Assembly (NCBI GenBank): GCA_019925795.1
Contig: CM034315.1
Coordinates: 8,804,001 to 8,868,000 of the forward strand
DNA length: 64,000 nucleotides
Source: Dendrobium chrysotoxum
Taxonomy: Eukaryota; Streptophyta; Magnoliopsida; Asparagales; Orchidaceae
Direction: 5' to 3'
In this document: piece after piece, positions 13,226-25,045 of the stretch
How the letters are laid out: each line of letters starts with the position of its first letter
How positions within the stretch are numbered: position 1 is the stretch's first letter
Notes under the pieces: generated by a model
Told to the model about the DNA's origin: nothing
Databases searched by the model: none
What the model saw: only the letters and a program-made list of their open reading frames with translations
Made by a program: the position numbers and the translations under genes

Positions 13226-13240
13226 TTCTCCCGGGGTGGG
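13226..13240 (-). other. purine-rich tract next to LTR 1
   Basis: On the minus strand the bases before LTR 1 read CCCACCCCGGGAGAA. Only the last seven or eight are purine-only, so this is a short plus-strand priming tract. The same sequence lies before LTR 2 at 19848-19862. Confidence 0.5.
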
Positions 13241-14899
13241 AGAAAACTCGACCCTGTCTAGTCAACAGTGCGTGAACTCTCGTACATCTCCAATAAGTTT
13301 GGATCAATCTTCTGTAGCTCCTCTCTATCAAGCCAAGTATCTTCCGTCTCTGGTTTATTCTGCAATCTAACTAGATATCTATGTTTTCCTCCATCCTTGT
13401 TATAGATGATTTCATCATTCAAGATAGTGTCAATTTTATCCGCTTGGTTTGATGTGGGTAATTTTGAAAGTGGAGGTAGGCTAGGGTGCTCACTGGGTGG
13501 GTTTACACAAGGCTCAATAAATGGATTTGGTGGGTTAAAATCAGGGCCCTCTTAAGCTACTAGATCCTCTATGTGGAAGGAGGGACTTATACCAAATTCT
13601 GGTGGGAGATCCACCACATAAGCGTTGTCTTTAATCTTCTTTATCACCTTGAATGGTCCGACACTCTTAGCATGCAGTTTTCTAATAGTCCCTTTCGGAA
13701 ATCGTTCTGGACGAATCTGAACCATCACATAGTCTCACCAATTTCAAATGTCTTGAATTGTTTCTTACTATCAGCTTGAAGTTTATAGGTTGCATTGCTT
13801 TGATTAATTCTAGTAGAAATCTCTTTATGCAATTCATGCAGATGGGATGCAAATACAGATACAGACTCACTAATTCTGGACATAGAATTCATAGGGATCA
13901 AATCTATGGGCTTCCTAGGTTTAAAACTATAAACTATTTCAGAAGGACTTAGGCCCGTCGTGCGGTTCACAGAATTATTATAGGCAAATTCAGCAATAGG
14001 CAACTTAGAATCCCAGTGTCTTATATGTTCACCCACTAATGTTCGAAGGAGATTTCCTAGGCACCTATTTACTACTTCAGTCTGACCATCCGTTTGTGAG
14101 TGAAAAACAGTAGAAAATTGAAGTTTTGTTCCCATCTTCATCCATAGGATTTTCTAAAACTAGTGAATTTCACATCCCTATTGGACACAATTATTTTGGA
14201 TAAATCATGCCGTCTAACAATCTCGTTGAAGTACAATTTTGCTATAGTAGAAGCATCAGAAGTTTTAGAGCAGGGTAAGAAATGAGCCATTTTTGAAAAT
14301 CTGTCCACAACCACACAGATGGCATTATTTTTACGAATGGTCTTTGGCAATCCAAGAATAAAGTCCATACAAACGTCTTGCCAAGGACAAAAAGGGATAG
14401 GTAGAGGAGTGTATAGTCCAGTGTTTTGCTTTCTGTGTTTAGCTAGTTGGCAAGAGTGACACCTATTAACTAACCTAGAACCGTCCCGTTGTAGACTAGG
14501 CCAAAAGAACCGATATGCTACGGTCTCAATAGTATTATCCCTACCAAAGTGATCAGCTAGACCACTAGCATGAAGCTCCCATACTAAGAACTCTCTCAGT
14601 GAAGTAGTAGGGATGCAGAGCTTCCGAGCCCGGAATAGATATTCATCCTCAAGGATATAATCATCTACGACACGTTCACTAGAAGAGGTGAGAATGGAAT
14701 AAATCTTGCCAAAATCGGGGCAATCAACATAGTCATTTTTCAGTTGTTCAAATCCTGTAACTTCAGCTCTCAACTTAGTAAGAGTCATCACACGACGACT
14801 AAGGGCATCAGCTGCTCGGTTTTTAACTCCTGCCTTAGGTCTAAGTGTATAGATATATTCCTGGAGAAATTCTAACCACCTACAATAACGCGTGTTCAA
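13226..14899 (-). pseudogene. integrase with chromodomain, left copy (broken)
   Basis: The integrase would insert element DNA. The frame 14138-14899 (253 residues) begins with the end of RNase H, then shows the HHCC zinc motif (H110, H117, C147, C150) and the first catalytic aspartate in MDF (D179). The second catalytic aspartate appears as asparagine (SNRD, about 14185; the right copy has SDSD), a private change that would kill catalysis. A frameshift near 14145 leads into 13725-14141, which holds GQTEVVN with the catalytic glutamate. The C-terminal part and chromodomain continue to about 13235 in other frames; the chromodomain tryptophan after EDT is intact (13333-13335). A stop follows near 13262. 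Confidence 0.88.
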
Positions 14900-15962
14900 T
14901 TTCTTTTGGGAATTAATATATCGTAAGGCTTCATGGTTTGAAAAGATAACAAATTCTTGCGGGAGTAGATAATGTCGCCAATATCTTAAGGATTGAATGA
15001 CAATATAAACTCTTTGTCATATATGGAGTATCGCTGTCGAATATCATTCAACTTCTCACTAAAATAAGCGACAGGTGACCTTCGGAGAGAACTCTACCAA
15101 TACTAACTCCATAGGCATCACAGGATACCTCAAAGACTTGAGAAAAGTCAGGTAATCGCATCACAGGGGCTTCCACCAATTTTCTCTTAACATCCTCAAA
15201 GGCCTTGGTGACAGCCGCAAACCAATGGGACTCTCCCTTAAGGCAATCAGTGATAGGGGAGACTATGGTGCTGAAGTTTCTAATAAACCTCCTTTAAAAG
15301 GTAGCTAAACCATGAAAGCTACGAACTTCCTGGATATTCTTAGGGATAGGCCAATCAACTATAGCTTTCACTTTCTCGGGATCTGCAGAAAGTCCACGGG
15401 ATGAAACTATAAAGCCCAAGAATATGACCTGGTCTGTGAGGAAAACACATTTCTTAGGATTGGCATAAAGTCGCTCTTTCCTCAAGACATCACATACTTG
15501 TCGAAGATGGCCTAAGTGTTGGTCAATAGACTGACTGAAACTGAGGATGTCGTCGAAGTACACAACTACAAAATTCCCCATAAATGGCCTAAGAACTTGG
15601 GTGATCATCCTCATGAAAGTACGTGGGGCATTGCTCAACCCAAATGGCATAACAAGCCATTCAAACAAACCATCTTTGATTTTAAAAGCAGTTTTACACT
15701 CATCTCCTGGGCGGATCCTAATCTGATAATTGCCGCTTTTCAGGTCAATTTTGGAGAAAATGGTGGCTCCAGACATCATATCCAACATGTCATCTAGTCG
15801 TGGCATAGGAAATCGATATTTAATAGTAATTTTATTAATGGCATGACTATCCACACACATCCGTCATGTACCATCCTTCTTGGGAGTAAGAAGGGCAAGT
15901 ACTACACAAGGACTCAGACTCTCCTTAATGAATCCACATTGTAGGAGTTCATCAACTTGCTT
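14900..15962 (-). pseudogene. reverse transcriptase-RNase H, left copy (broken)
   Basis: The reverse transcriptase would copy element RNA into DNA. The longest open piece (15294-15860, 188 residues) carries FSKIDLKSG, MPFGLSNAP and the catalytic YFDD box at residues 101-104. A TGA at 15874-15876 replaces a tryptophan just before this piece and is shared with the right copy. RNase H sequence follows toward 14900 but is broken by frameshifts near 15290 and in 15010-15100. The RNase H tail NRAADALSRR is in the next open piece. Confidence 0.88.
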
Positions 15963-18050
15963 CTAGAGTTCAGCATGCTCAGTAGGGTTCATGCGATAGT
16001 GAGGTAGATTTGGGAGATATGCATCTGGGACTAGATCAATGGCATGTTGTATGTTCTGTAATGGAGGTAGATGATTGGGGAGATCCTCAGGGAAAACATC
16101 AGCAAAATCTTGAAGTATAGGCTTGACTTCCTGAGGGATAGGACTAACAGAGTCCTGAGCAATCTCATGTCCAACTAGTGCATACAGGGGAGCACCTTGG
16201 CACACACATGAATCCAAAACCTTGGCAGATACAAGGTTCAATCCTTTGTTGGGTTTAATGGGCATGGGCTTAGGATCATCCTTTGGCCTGGGCTGGCTTA
16301 GCATAAGCTTGATTTTCTTGCCAGCATGTTCAAACATACATATATTTGAACGGCCATAAATTAGGACATCATTATCAAAAAGCCAAAGGCGGCCTAAGAT
16401 AATTTGTCCAAAATCCATGGTAAGGATATCGCACCAAACCTTCTCCTTATATTCAGAGAAGGAGATGGGTATGCGACTTCGTTCTTTCACTTCCAAAGAA
16501 GTGGAATTAACCCATGCTACCTTATAAGGGTTGGGGTGTGGAACAGCAGATAAGGCTAAGTGGGTCACCATGCTGGAAGAGACAGCATTGATGCAGCTAC
16601 CATTATCAAAGATGACTTTGCAATTTTTATCTTTTATCTTGGTGTAGGTGTGAAAAATGGTTGTCCTATGCCAGTCATCAACAGATCGAGGTTGAGATAA
16701 CGCACATCTCAATACAGAGAGGGGAGATGGATCAAATCTTTGAATGCATTGGATGACCTCAGAGTCACCCACATCCTCAAAATATCCACTTTCATCATCT
16801 ACTTGGTGAACAAAATCAGTTTCAACTTCAGTGTCATCATCCCCATTCTCTTCAATAATAGTAACTTGGCGAGGACTAGAACACTGTGAAGCAATATGGT
16901 CATACCCATGACATCTAAAACATTTAGTTCCAGGAAGGGTCTTAGGTGAATCTATCATAGGAGATTTGCCTTTCAAGTCAGGTCGACTCCGGGGTGTGCT
17001 AGAGGAAGGTCGATTAGGGTAGCTAGTGGTTGGTCGAGGAGATGGGGTATGTGGGGCCGATCCAGTAGGATGTTTGAATGGGGGTCTAGACTCAGTATGA
17101 CGAGTAGGGGGATGTGGCCTAGACTTGTCCAAATCCAAAACAACGCTATAGGCACTCTCCAAGGTGGTGATGTTTCTAGCAAATAGTTCGTTGCGGAGAT
17201 CCTCACGCAAACTAGCACGGAGCATGGATAGGATTTTGTGCAAGAGTGGAGGTGGTCTCACCACTGCAACGGATTATGAACTCATCGAATGATGTAATGT
17301 AATCCTTTACGGATTTGTTGCCCTGAGTCAATCTATTCCACCTATCCAAGAGTCTCGGGAAATAAGAAAATGGGAGGTATTTCTACCTTAGTTCTCTCTT
17401 CATGGCTCTCCAATCAGTTATAGGATACTCTCCTCGGGATTCCCTAAGGTTTTCTAAGTTGGTCCAAAATTGACTAGCTCTCCCGATCAGTTTCATTTTC
17501 GCAAATCTCACTTTCTTTTCTTTCGAGATGTTGTACCATTTGAAGAAACTATCCATATCCTTAAGCCAATCTAAAAAAATTTGGGGATCCAAGTTTCCGT
17601 CAAACGTGGGAGCATCTACTTTCATATTTTTCAGCAGAGGAGCATCGGGTCATACATGGGATTATGACCACGATGATGTTCATGGTACGGCCAATCACGA
17701 TGGACACGGCAGTTTTCATAAGGGTAATCACCACGTGCTTGGTGCACTCCATGACCAAAAACAAGATTATCATCAGGAGGAGGATATTGGTCATTAGCGA
17801 GTTGTCGTTGGGGTGGGGGAACATGGGGCAGTTCCTCATTGAGGTTCGTGTCATCACCAACAACTGAAGGGAGTCTAGTTGGAGTGTAAAGTGAAGGCAT
17901 ACTTCTGGCCCTTTCTATACTATCAAATCTTTCTGCTGTTGTGCGTTGTAACTAAGCCATAGTTGCCTAGCTTTCTCTCACAACTTGAGTTAACGCACCC
18001 ATTTGGCCCATTATGACTTCTAAGGTTCGTTGTAATTGTTCGAGGTCCAT
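15963..18050 (-). pseudogene. gag-protease, left copy (broken)
   Basis: Encodes the structural Gag protein and the aspartic protease of the retrotransposon. The likely start is the ATG at 18050, matching the start at 24676 in the right copy. The capsid-type segment with FLDWLK and FFKWYN lies at 17383-17625. The open stretch 15963-17264 carries a CCHC zinc knuckle (CFRC..H..C, residues 115-128 of that frame) and the protease site DNGS (residues 220-223). Lesions: two private stops in the N-terminal part (about 17970 and 17953), a frameshift near 17630, a stop near 17380, a frameshift near 17262 and a TAG at 15963-15965. The frameshift near 17630 and the TAG are shared with the right copy. No functional product is expected. 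Confidence 0.9.
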
Positions 18051-18406
18051 TGGGAAATGTAGGTGGTGTATGGAATAGGAAAGGGGTGAAGGGGCAGCAC
18101 ACAATTAGGTTGAAAACTCACCTAATACTAGCGAAGAGGTACTGAATTAGCTTGGACAGCAAACGAAGCTTGAAGAAAATTCCTAGGATCACTTTAGATA
18201 GGCAACCAAGTGGTAGTCTAAGAGGCAGCACTTAGACCTACACTATACTCAACTTAGGATGAAGTTTAACATGCATATTTTTTATGTGAACAGGATGTAG
18301 ATGAGCATACACGTGTACTTTGATAAAATGCTATGCTGAAAATTAAACTAAGAGCTGTTAATGCAAACTTAGGATGAAATTCTGCCATATGCATGCAATA
18401 ATCATT

Positions 18407-18417
18407 CTCTGATACCA
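18407..18417 (-). other. primer binding site, left internal copy
   Basis: On the minus strand TGGTATCAGAG begins two bases after the end of LTR 2. It matches the 3' end of initiator methionine tRNA, the usual primer of plant Ty3/gypsy elements. It is intact here. Confidence 0.88.
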
Positions 18418-18419
18418 AA

Positions 18420-19847
18420 TGGTGCAGGACTGAATGTTCAAGTCCATCAAAGAGAGATTTCTCGCTAGAGTTAATTAAAACGCAGCATCATAAACTTTGC
18501 AAAACAGTAAGAACGGAAGGCTATTTGAATTAGAAACATGTGAAGTTACTTGAACACTTGCTTGTAATGGCTTGATAATTGAGACATAACTCATGTAAAT
18601 CGTCACAAGCACAACATTCAACAAAGGACAAAGCAAGTGAGGTCCTTTCTCTCAAATTTATGTAGAACTGAGAGTGGATAAAATAACAAACTTGCAATGA
18701 TGTTACCAAGAAGGAAGGCTAACCAAGTATCTGGCTAAGAGGAGAATAATTAAAGAGAATGGTTTAGATATTTAGCTCAATAATAACGTAGTTGGGCTCC
18801 TTGATGGCTATCTTCATATATTTGCTTCTCTTGCAAAATGCTCTCAGATGTCAATGGGATTCCTCCCTGATGTTGGCTGAATTTTAATGTGAATGCTCAC
18901 TGTTTTCTCCTTGGAGTGTGACTGATGTGGGAGAGAAAAGCAGTCACTTGGAGAAGAATTGAAGTGGAAGAGGGAAGGGTAAGGGGTCGGCCAGCTTCGG
19001 AAAGGGGAAGGTAGTCAATGCGATATTAAGTGGAGCGTAGGGAATTGCTTGGGAATTAATGGCAGCACATGGGAAGAGGAGTGGGTAGGCTAGGGATTAG
19101 GGAAAAGTAATTAAGGGAAGTTTGATCAATTAATTACAAGCTTTGAATTGTAATTAATTGTGTATGGGTAAGTGGGGAATTAATGTTTGGCTTTGAAAGT
19201 GGAAAAGTTGAAACTTAATGAGCGCTGCTTGGGAAGATGGAAAGGTGGTTTGGAAATCCCACAAATTAAATGAAAATCCGAATTGATTTCCACAATAATT
19301 ATGCTTGGGAATACCAAGGGTTCAAGTGCATTTAATGTTAGAGTATTAAGGGTCACAAGAGAAGATGAAAGGGCATTTGTTGTTGGTAGTGAGGCAGAAT
19401 TTTGTGGACTGTAGGGGCTGCCAATGGTGGTGGGAGACGCTCGGCTGGTGCAGGAGATGGGGGTTGGGCATTCAGCTAGATAAAAACCAAGAGCCCAAAG
19501 GCTGTTGGGTGATGCTTTGCCTTCTCTAAGGACTTCTCACGCTCACACTCTCAATTCTCCAAGAGAACAAGATCACACAAATCATAATTTTATAACATAA
19601 CATCCCCAAAACATTACATGAGGGGGGAGCAATATATATAGGCCCAAATAAAGGGAATAACCAAAAGACAATAATGTCCATGACACATCACATAAGTAGA
19701 GGGCAAAACAAGAACTAAATAAAAGACAACAATAACATAAATAAGTCTCTTACAAACAATAAAAATTAGAAATATAACGACTCAATCACGGCCGTAGATC
19801 GTCGGCCTCTCCTACGGTAGACTCTCCAAGGTCCGATGTCCTTATCA
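18420..19847 (-). repeat. LTR 2 (shared middle LTR)
   Basis: 1428 bp. It serves both as 5' LTR of the left internal copy, whose primer binding site abuts it at 18407-18417, and as 3' LTR of the right copy, whose purine-rich tract abuts it at 19848. It lacks about 18 bp near 18572 that LTR 1 and LTR 3 keep. It agrees with LTR 1 where LTR 3 is odd and with LTR 3 where LTR 1 is odd, so I see no clear crossover point. Confidence 0.92.
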
Positions 19848-19865
19848 TTCTCCCGGGGTGGGAGA

Positions 19866-20626
19866 AAACTCGACCTTATCGAGTCAGCAGTGCATGAACT
19901 CTCGTACATCTCCAATAAGTCTAAATCAATCTTCTGCAGCTCCTCTCTATCAAGTCAAGTATCTTTCGTCTCCGGTTTGTTCTGCCATCTAACTATATAT
20001 CTATGTTGTCCTCCATCCTTGGTAGAGATGATTTCATCATTCAAGATAGTGTCAATTTTATATGCTTGGGTTGATGTGGGTAATTTTGGAAGTGGAGGTA
20101 GGCTAGGGTACTCCTTGGGTGGGTTCACACAAGGCTTAATAAACGGATTTGGTGGGTTAAAATCAGAGCCCTCATAAGCTACTAGATCCTCTATTTTGAA
20201 GGAGGGACTTATGCCAAATTCTGGTGGGAGATCCACCACATAAGCGTTGTCATTAATCTTCTTTATCACCTTGAATGGTCCGACACTCTTAGCATGCAGT
20301 TTTCTAATAGTCCCTTTCGGGAACCGTTCTGGACGAATATGAACCATCACATAGTCACCAATTTCAAATGTCTTGAATCGTTTCTTACTACCAGCTTGAA
20401 GTTTATAGGTTGCATTACTTTGATTAATTCTAGTATAAATCTCTTTATGCAATTCATGCAGATGGGATGCAAATGCAGATGCAGACTCACTAACTCTGGA
20501 CATAGGATTCATAGGGATCAAATCTATGGGCTGCCTAGGTTTAAAACCATAAACTATTTCAGAAGGACTTAGGTCCGTGGTGCGGTTCACAGAATTATTG
20601 TAGGCAAATTCAGTAATAGGCAACAT
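19866..20626 (-). pseudogene. integrase C-terminus and chromodomain, right copy
   Basis: Continues the integrase after a stop. It shows the GPFKVIKKINDNAYVVDLP block typical of chromovirus integrase tails, a proline-rich linker and a chromodomain (IDTIL, HRYIVRWQNK). In chromoviruses this domain is thought to steer integration by binding chromatin. The domain is cut by a TGA at 19955-19957 in place of a tryptophan kept in the left copy; beyond it the same frame reads on (LDREELQKID) into the end of the element. Confidence 0.88.
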
Positions 20627-20632
20627 AGAATC

Positions 20633-21523
20633 CTAGTCTCTTATATGTTCACCCACTAATGTTCTAAGGAGATTTTCTAGGCTCCTATTTACTACTTCAG
20701 TCTGACCATCCGTTTGTGGGTGAAAAGCAGTAGAAAATTGAAGTTTTGTTCCCATCTTCATCCATAGGGTTTTCCAAAAGTAACTAGTGAATTTCACATC
20801 ACTATCGGACACAATTGTTTTGGGTAAATCATGCAGTCTAACAATATCGTTGAAGTACAATTTTGCTATAGCAGAAGCATCAGAAGTTTTAGAGCAGGGT
20901 AAGAAATGAGCTATTTTTGAATATCTGTCCACAACCACACAGATGGCATCATTTTTACGAATGGTCTTTGGCAATCCAAGAACAAAGTCCATACTAACGT
21001 CTTGCCAAGGATAAGAAGGGACAGGTAGAGGAGTGTATAGTCCAGTGTTTTGCTTTCTATGTTTAGCTAGTTGGCAAGAGTGACACCTATTAACTAACCT
21101 AGCAACGTCCCGCTGTAGACTAGGCCAAAAGAACCAATATGCTACGGCCTCAATACTATTATCCCTACCAATGTGACCAGCTAGACCACCAGCATGAAGC
21201 TCCCATACTAAGAACTCTCTCAGTGACGAAGTAGGGATGCAGAGCTTCTGGGCCCAGAATATATATCCATCCTCAAGGATATAATCATCTACGACACATT
21301 CACCAGAAGAGGTGAGAATGGAATAAATCTTGCCAAAATCGGGGCAATCAACATAGTCATTTTTCAGTTGTTCAAATCCTATAACTTCAACTCTCAACTC
21401 AGTAAGAGTCATCACATGATGACTAAGGGCATCAGTTGCTCGGTTTTCTACTCCTGTCTTATGTCTAAGAGTATAGGTATATTCTTGGAGAAATTCTACC
21501 CACCTACCATGACACGTGTTCAA
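20633..21523 (-). pseudogene. integrase core, right copy
   Basis: A 296-residue open frame running from the RNase H tail (NRATDALSHH) through the HHCC zinc motif (ELHAGG, GHIGRD, CHSC) and the catalytic core: MDF for the first aspartate, SDSD for the second and GQTEVVN for the glutamate. This is the best-preserved pol segment in the window and keeps all three catalytic residues. A stop at about 20633 separates it from its C-terminal part, and it has no intact upstream frame. Confidence 0.88.
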
Positions 21524-22589
21524 TTTCTTTTGGGAATTAATATATCGTAAGGCTTCATGGTCTGAAAAGATAACAAATTCTTGCGGGAGTAGATAATGTC
21601 GCCAATATCTTAAGGATTAAATGACAGCATAAAATTCTTTGTCATATGTGGAGTATCGCTGTCGAATATCATTCAAATTCTCACTAAATTAAGCGACAGA
21701 GTGACCTTCTTGGGAGAGAACTACACCAATGCCAACTCCAGAGCATCACAGGATACCTCAAAGACTTGAGAAAAGTCAGGTAATCTCATCGCAGGAGCTT
21801 CCACCAATTTTCTCTTAACATCCTCAAAGGCTTTGGTGGCAGCCGCAGACCAATGGAACTCTCCCTTCTTAAGGCAATCAATGTTAGAGGAGACTATGGT
21901 GCTGAAGTTTCTAATAAACCTCCTGTAAAAGGTAGCAAAACCATGAAAGCTACGAACTTCCCGGATATTCTTAGGGATAAATCAATCAACTATAGCTTTC
22001 ACTTTCTCGGGATCTGCAGAAAGTCCACGGGATGAAACTATAAAGCCCAAGAATATGACCTGGTATGTGAGGAAAATACATTTCTTAGGATTGGCATAAA
22101 GTCGCTCTTTCCTCAAGACATCACATACTTGTCGAAGATGGCCTAAGTGTTGGTCAATAGACTGACTGTAACTGAGGATGTCGTCCAAGTACACAACTAC
22201 AAAATTTCCCATAAATGGCCTAAGAACTTGGATCATCATCCTCATGAAAGTGCTTGAGGCATTGCTCAACCCAAACGGCATAACAAGCCATTCAAACAAA
22301 CCATCTTTGATTTTAAAAGTAGTTTTTCACTCATCTCCTAGGCAGATCCTAATCTGATGATAGCCACTTTTCAGGTCAATTTTGGAGAAAATGGTGGAGA
22401 CATCATATTCAACATGTCATCTAGTCGTGGGATAGGGAATCGATATTTAACAGTAATTTTTTTAATGGCACGACTATCCACACACATCCGTCATGTACCA
22501 TCCTTCTTGGGAGTAAGAAGGACAGGTACCGCACAATGACTCAAACTCTCCTTAATGAATCCACGTTGTAGGAGTTCATCAACTTGCTT
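21524..22589 (-). pseudogene. reverse transcriptase-RNase H, right copy (broken)
   Basis: The best open piece is 21982-22299 (105 residues), with FEWLVMPFGLSNA and the catalytic YLDD box at residues 37-40 (22180-22191). It is more broken than the left copy: a stop near 22328 and a short deletion near 22397 separate it from the upstream palm region. The TGA replacing a tryptophan (22491-22493) is shared with the left copy. RNase H sequence down to 21524 contains further stops. Confidence 0.87.
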
Positions 22590-24676
22590 CTAGAGTTCAG
22601 CATTCTTAGTAGGGTTCATGCGATAGTGAGGTAGATTTGGGAGAGATGCACCTAGGACTAGATCAATGGCATGTTGTATGTCCCGTAATGGAGGTAATTG
22701 GTTGGGGAGATCCTCAGGGAAAACATCAGCAAAATCTTGAAGTATAGGCTTGACTTCCTGAGGGATAGGACTAACAGAGTCCTGAGCAATCTCATGTCCA
22801 ACTAGTGCATACAGGGGAGCACCTTGGCACACACATGAATCCAAAACCTTGGCAGATACAAGGTTCAATCCTTTGTTGGGTTTAATGGGCATGGGCTTAG
22901 GATCATCCTTTGGCCTGGGCTGGCTTAGCATAAGCTTGATTTTCTTGCCAGCATGTTCAAACATACATATATTTGAACGGCCATAAATTAGGACATCATT
23001 ATCAAAAAGCCAAAGGCGGCCTAAGATAATTTGTCCAAAATCCATGGTAAGGATATCGCACCAAACCTTCTCCTTATATTCAGAGAAGGAGATGGGTATG
23101 CGACTTCGTTCTTTCACTTCCAAAGAAGTGGAATTAACCCATGCTACCTTATAAGGGTTGGGGTGTGGAACAGCAGATAAGGCTAAGTGGGTCACCATGC
23201 TGGAAGAGACAGCATTGATGCAGCTACCATTATCAAAGATGACTTTGCAATTTTTATCTTTTATCTTGGTGTAGGTGTGAAAAATGGTTGTCCTATGCCA
23301 GTCATCAACAGATCGAGGTTGAGATAACGCACATCTCAATACAGAGAGGGGAGATGGATCAAATCTTTGAATGCATTGGATGACCTCAGAGTCACCCACA
23401 TCCTCAAAATATCCACTTTCATCATCTACTTGGTGAACAAAATCAGTTTCAACTTCAGTGTCATCATCCCCATTCTCTTCAATAATAGTAACTTGGCGAG
23501 GACTAGAACACTGTGAAGCAATATGGTCATACCCATGACATCTAAAACATTTAGTTCCAGGAAGGGTCTTAGGTGAATCTATCATAGGAGATTTGCCTTT
23601 CAAGTCAGGTCGACTCCGGGGTGTGCTAGAGGAAGGTCGATTAGGGTAGCTAGTGGTTGGTCGAGGAGATGGGGTATGTGGGGCCGATCCAGTAGGATGT
23701 TTGAATGGGGGTCTAGACTCAGTATGACGAGTAGGGGGATGTGGCCTAGACTCGTCCAAATCCAAAACAACGCTATAGGCACTCTCCAAGGTGGTGATGT
23801 TTCTAGCAAATAGTTCATTGCGGAGATCCTCACGCAAACTAGCACGGAGCATGGGTAGGATTTTGTGCAAGAGTGGAGGTGGTCTCACAACTGCAACGGA
23901 TTATGAACTCATCGAATGATGTAATGTAATCCTTTACGGATTTGTTGCCCTGAGTCAATCTATTCCACCTATCCAAGAGTCTCGGGAAATAAGAAAATGG
24001 GAGGTATTTCTACCTAGTTCTCTCTTCATGGCTCTCCAATCAGTTATAGGATACTCTCCTCGGGATTCCCTAAGGTTTTCTAAGTTGGTCCAAAATTGAC
24101 TAGCTCTCCCGATCAGTTTCATTTTCGCAAATCTCACTTTCTTTTCTTTCGAGATGTTGTACCATTTGAAGAAACTATCCATACCCTTAAGCCAATCTAA
24201 AAAAAATTGGGGATCCAAGTTTCCGTCAAACATGGGAGCATCTACTTTCATATTTTTCAGCAGAGGAGCATCGGGTCATACATGGGATTATGATCACGAT
24301 GATGTTCACGGTATGGCCAATCACGATGGACACGACGGTGTTCACGAGGGTGATCACCACGTGCTTGGTGCACTCCATGTCCAAAAACAAGATTATCATC
24401 AGGAGGAGGATATTGGTCATTAGCGGGTTGTCGTTGGGCTCGGAGAACATGGGGCAGTTCCTCATTGAGGTTCGTGTCATCACCAACAACTGAGGGGAGT
24501 CTAGTTGGAGTGTAAAGTGAAGGCATACTTCTAGCCCTTTCTAAATTATCAAATCTTTCTGCGGTTGTGCGTTGTAATTCAGCCATAGTTGCCTGGCTTT
24601 CTCTCGCAACTTGAGTTAACGCACCCATTTGGCTCATTATGACATCTAAGGTTCGTTGTAATTGTTCGGGGTCCAT
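22590..24676 (-). pseudogene. gag-protease, right copy (broken)
   Basis: Same gene as the left copy. I place the start at the ATG at 24676, giving MDPEQLQ, because this is the in-frame methionine conserved with the left copy. The N-terminal part is open to 24257, where the shared frameshift falls. The capsid segment is at 23955-24251, with an extra one-base loss near 24016. The zinc-knuckle and protease segment is the open frame 22590-23888 (432 residues). Nucleotides 22702-23752 are identical to 16075-17125 of the left copy. A shared TAG closes the frame at 22590-22592. Confidence 0.9.
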
Positions 24677-25032
24677 TGGGAAATGTAGGCGGTGTACGGA
24701 ATAGGAAAGGGGTGAAGGGACAGCACACAATTAGGTTGAAAACTCACCTAATACTAGCGAAGAGGTACTGAATTAGCTTGGACAGCAAACGAAGCTTGAA
24801 AAAAATTCCTAGGATCACTTTAGATAGGCAACCAAGTGGTAGTCTAAGGGGCAGCACTTAGACCTACACTATACTCAACTTAGGATGAAGTTTAACATGC
24901 ATATTTTTTATGTGAACAGGATGTAGATGAGCATACATGTGTAATTTGATGAAATGCTATGCTAGGAATTAAAGTAAGAGCTGTTAATGCAAACTTAGGA
25001 TGAAATTCTACCACATGCATGCAATAACCATT

Positions 25033-25043
25033 CTCTGATACTA
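25033..25043 (-). other. primer binding site, right internal copy, one mutation
   Basis: On the minus strand this reads TAGTATCAGAG, the initiator-methionine tRNA complement with one G-to-A change at the second base. It sits two bases inside LTR 3, as expected. Confidence 0.85.
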
Positions 25044-25045
25044 AA

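Noticed and set aside
18420..19847. A crossover point inside the middle LTR
   Set aside because: The first 150 bases look closer to LTR 3 and later parts closer to LTR 1, but a site in the first part (CCATCAAAG against CCAGCAAAG) goes the other way. The pattern is explained by private changes in LTR 1 and LTR 3.
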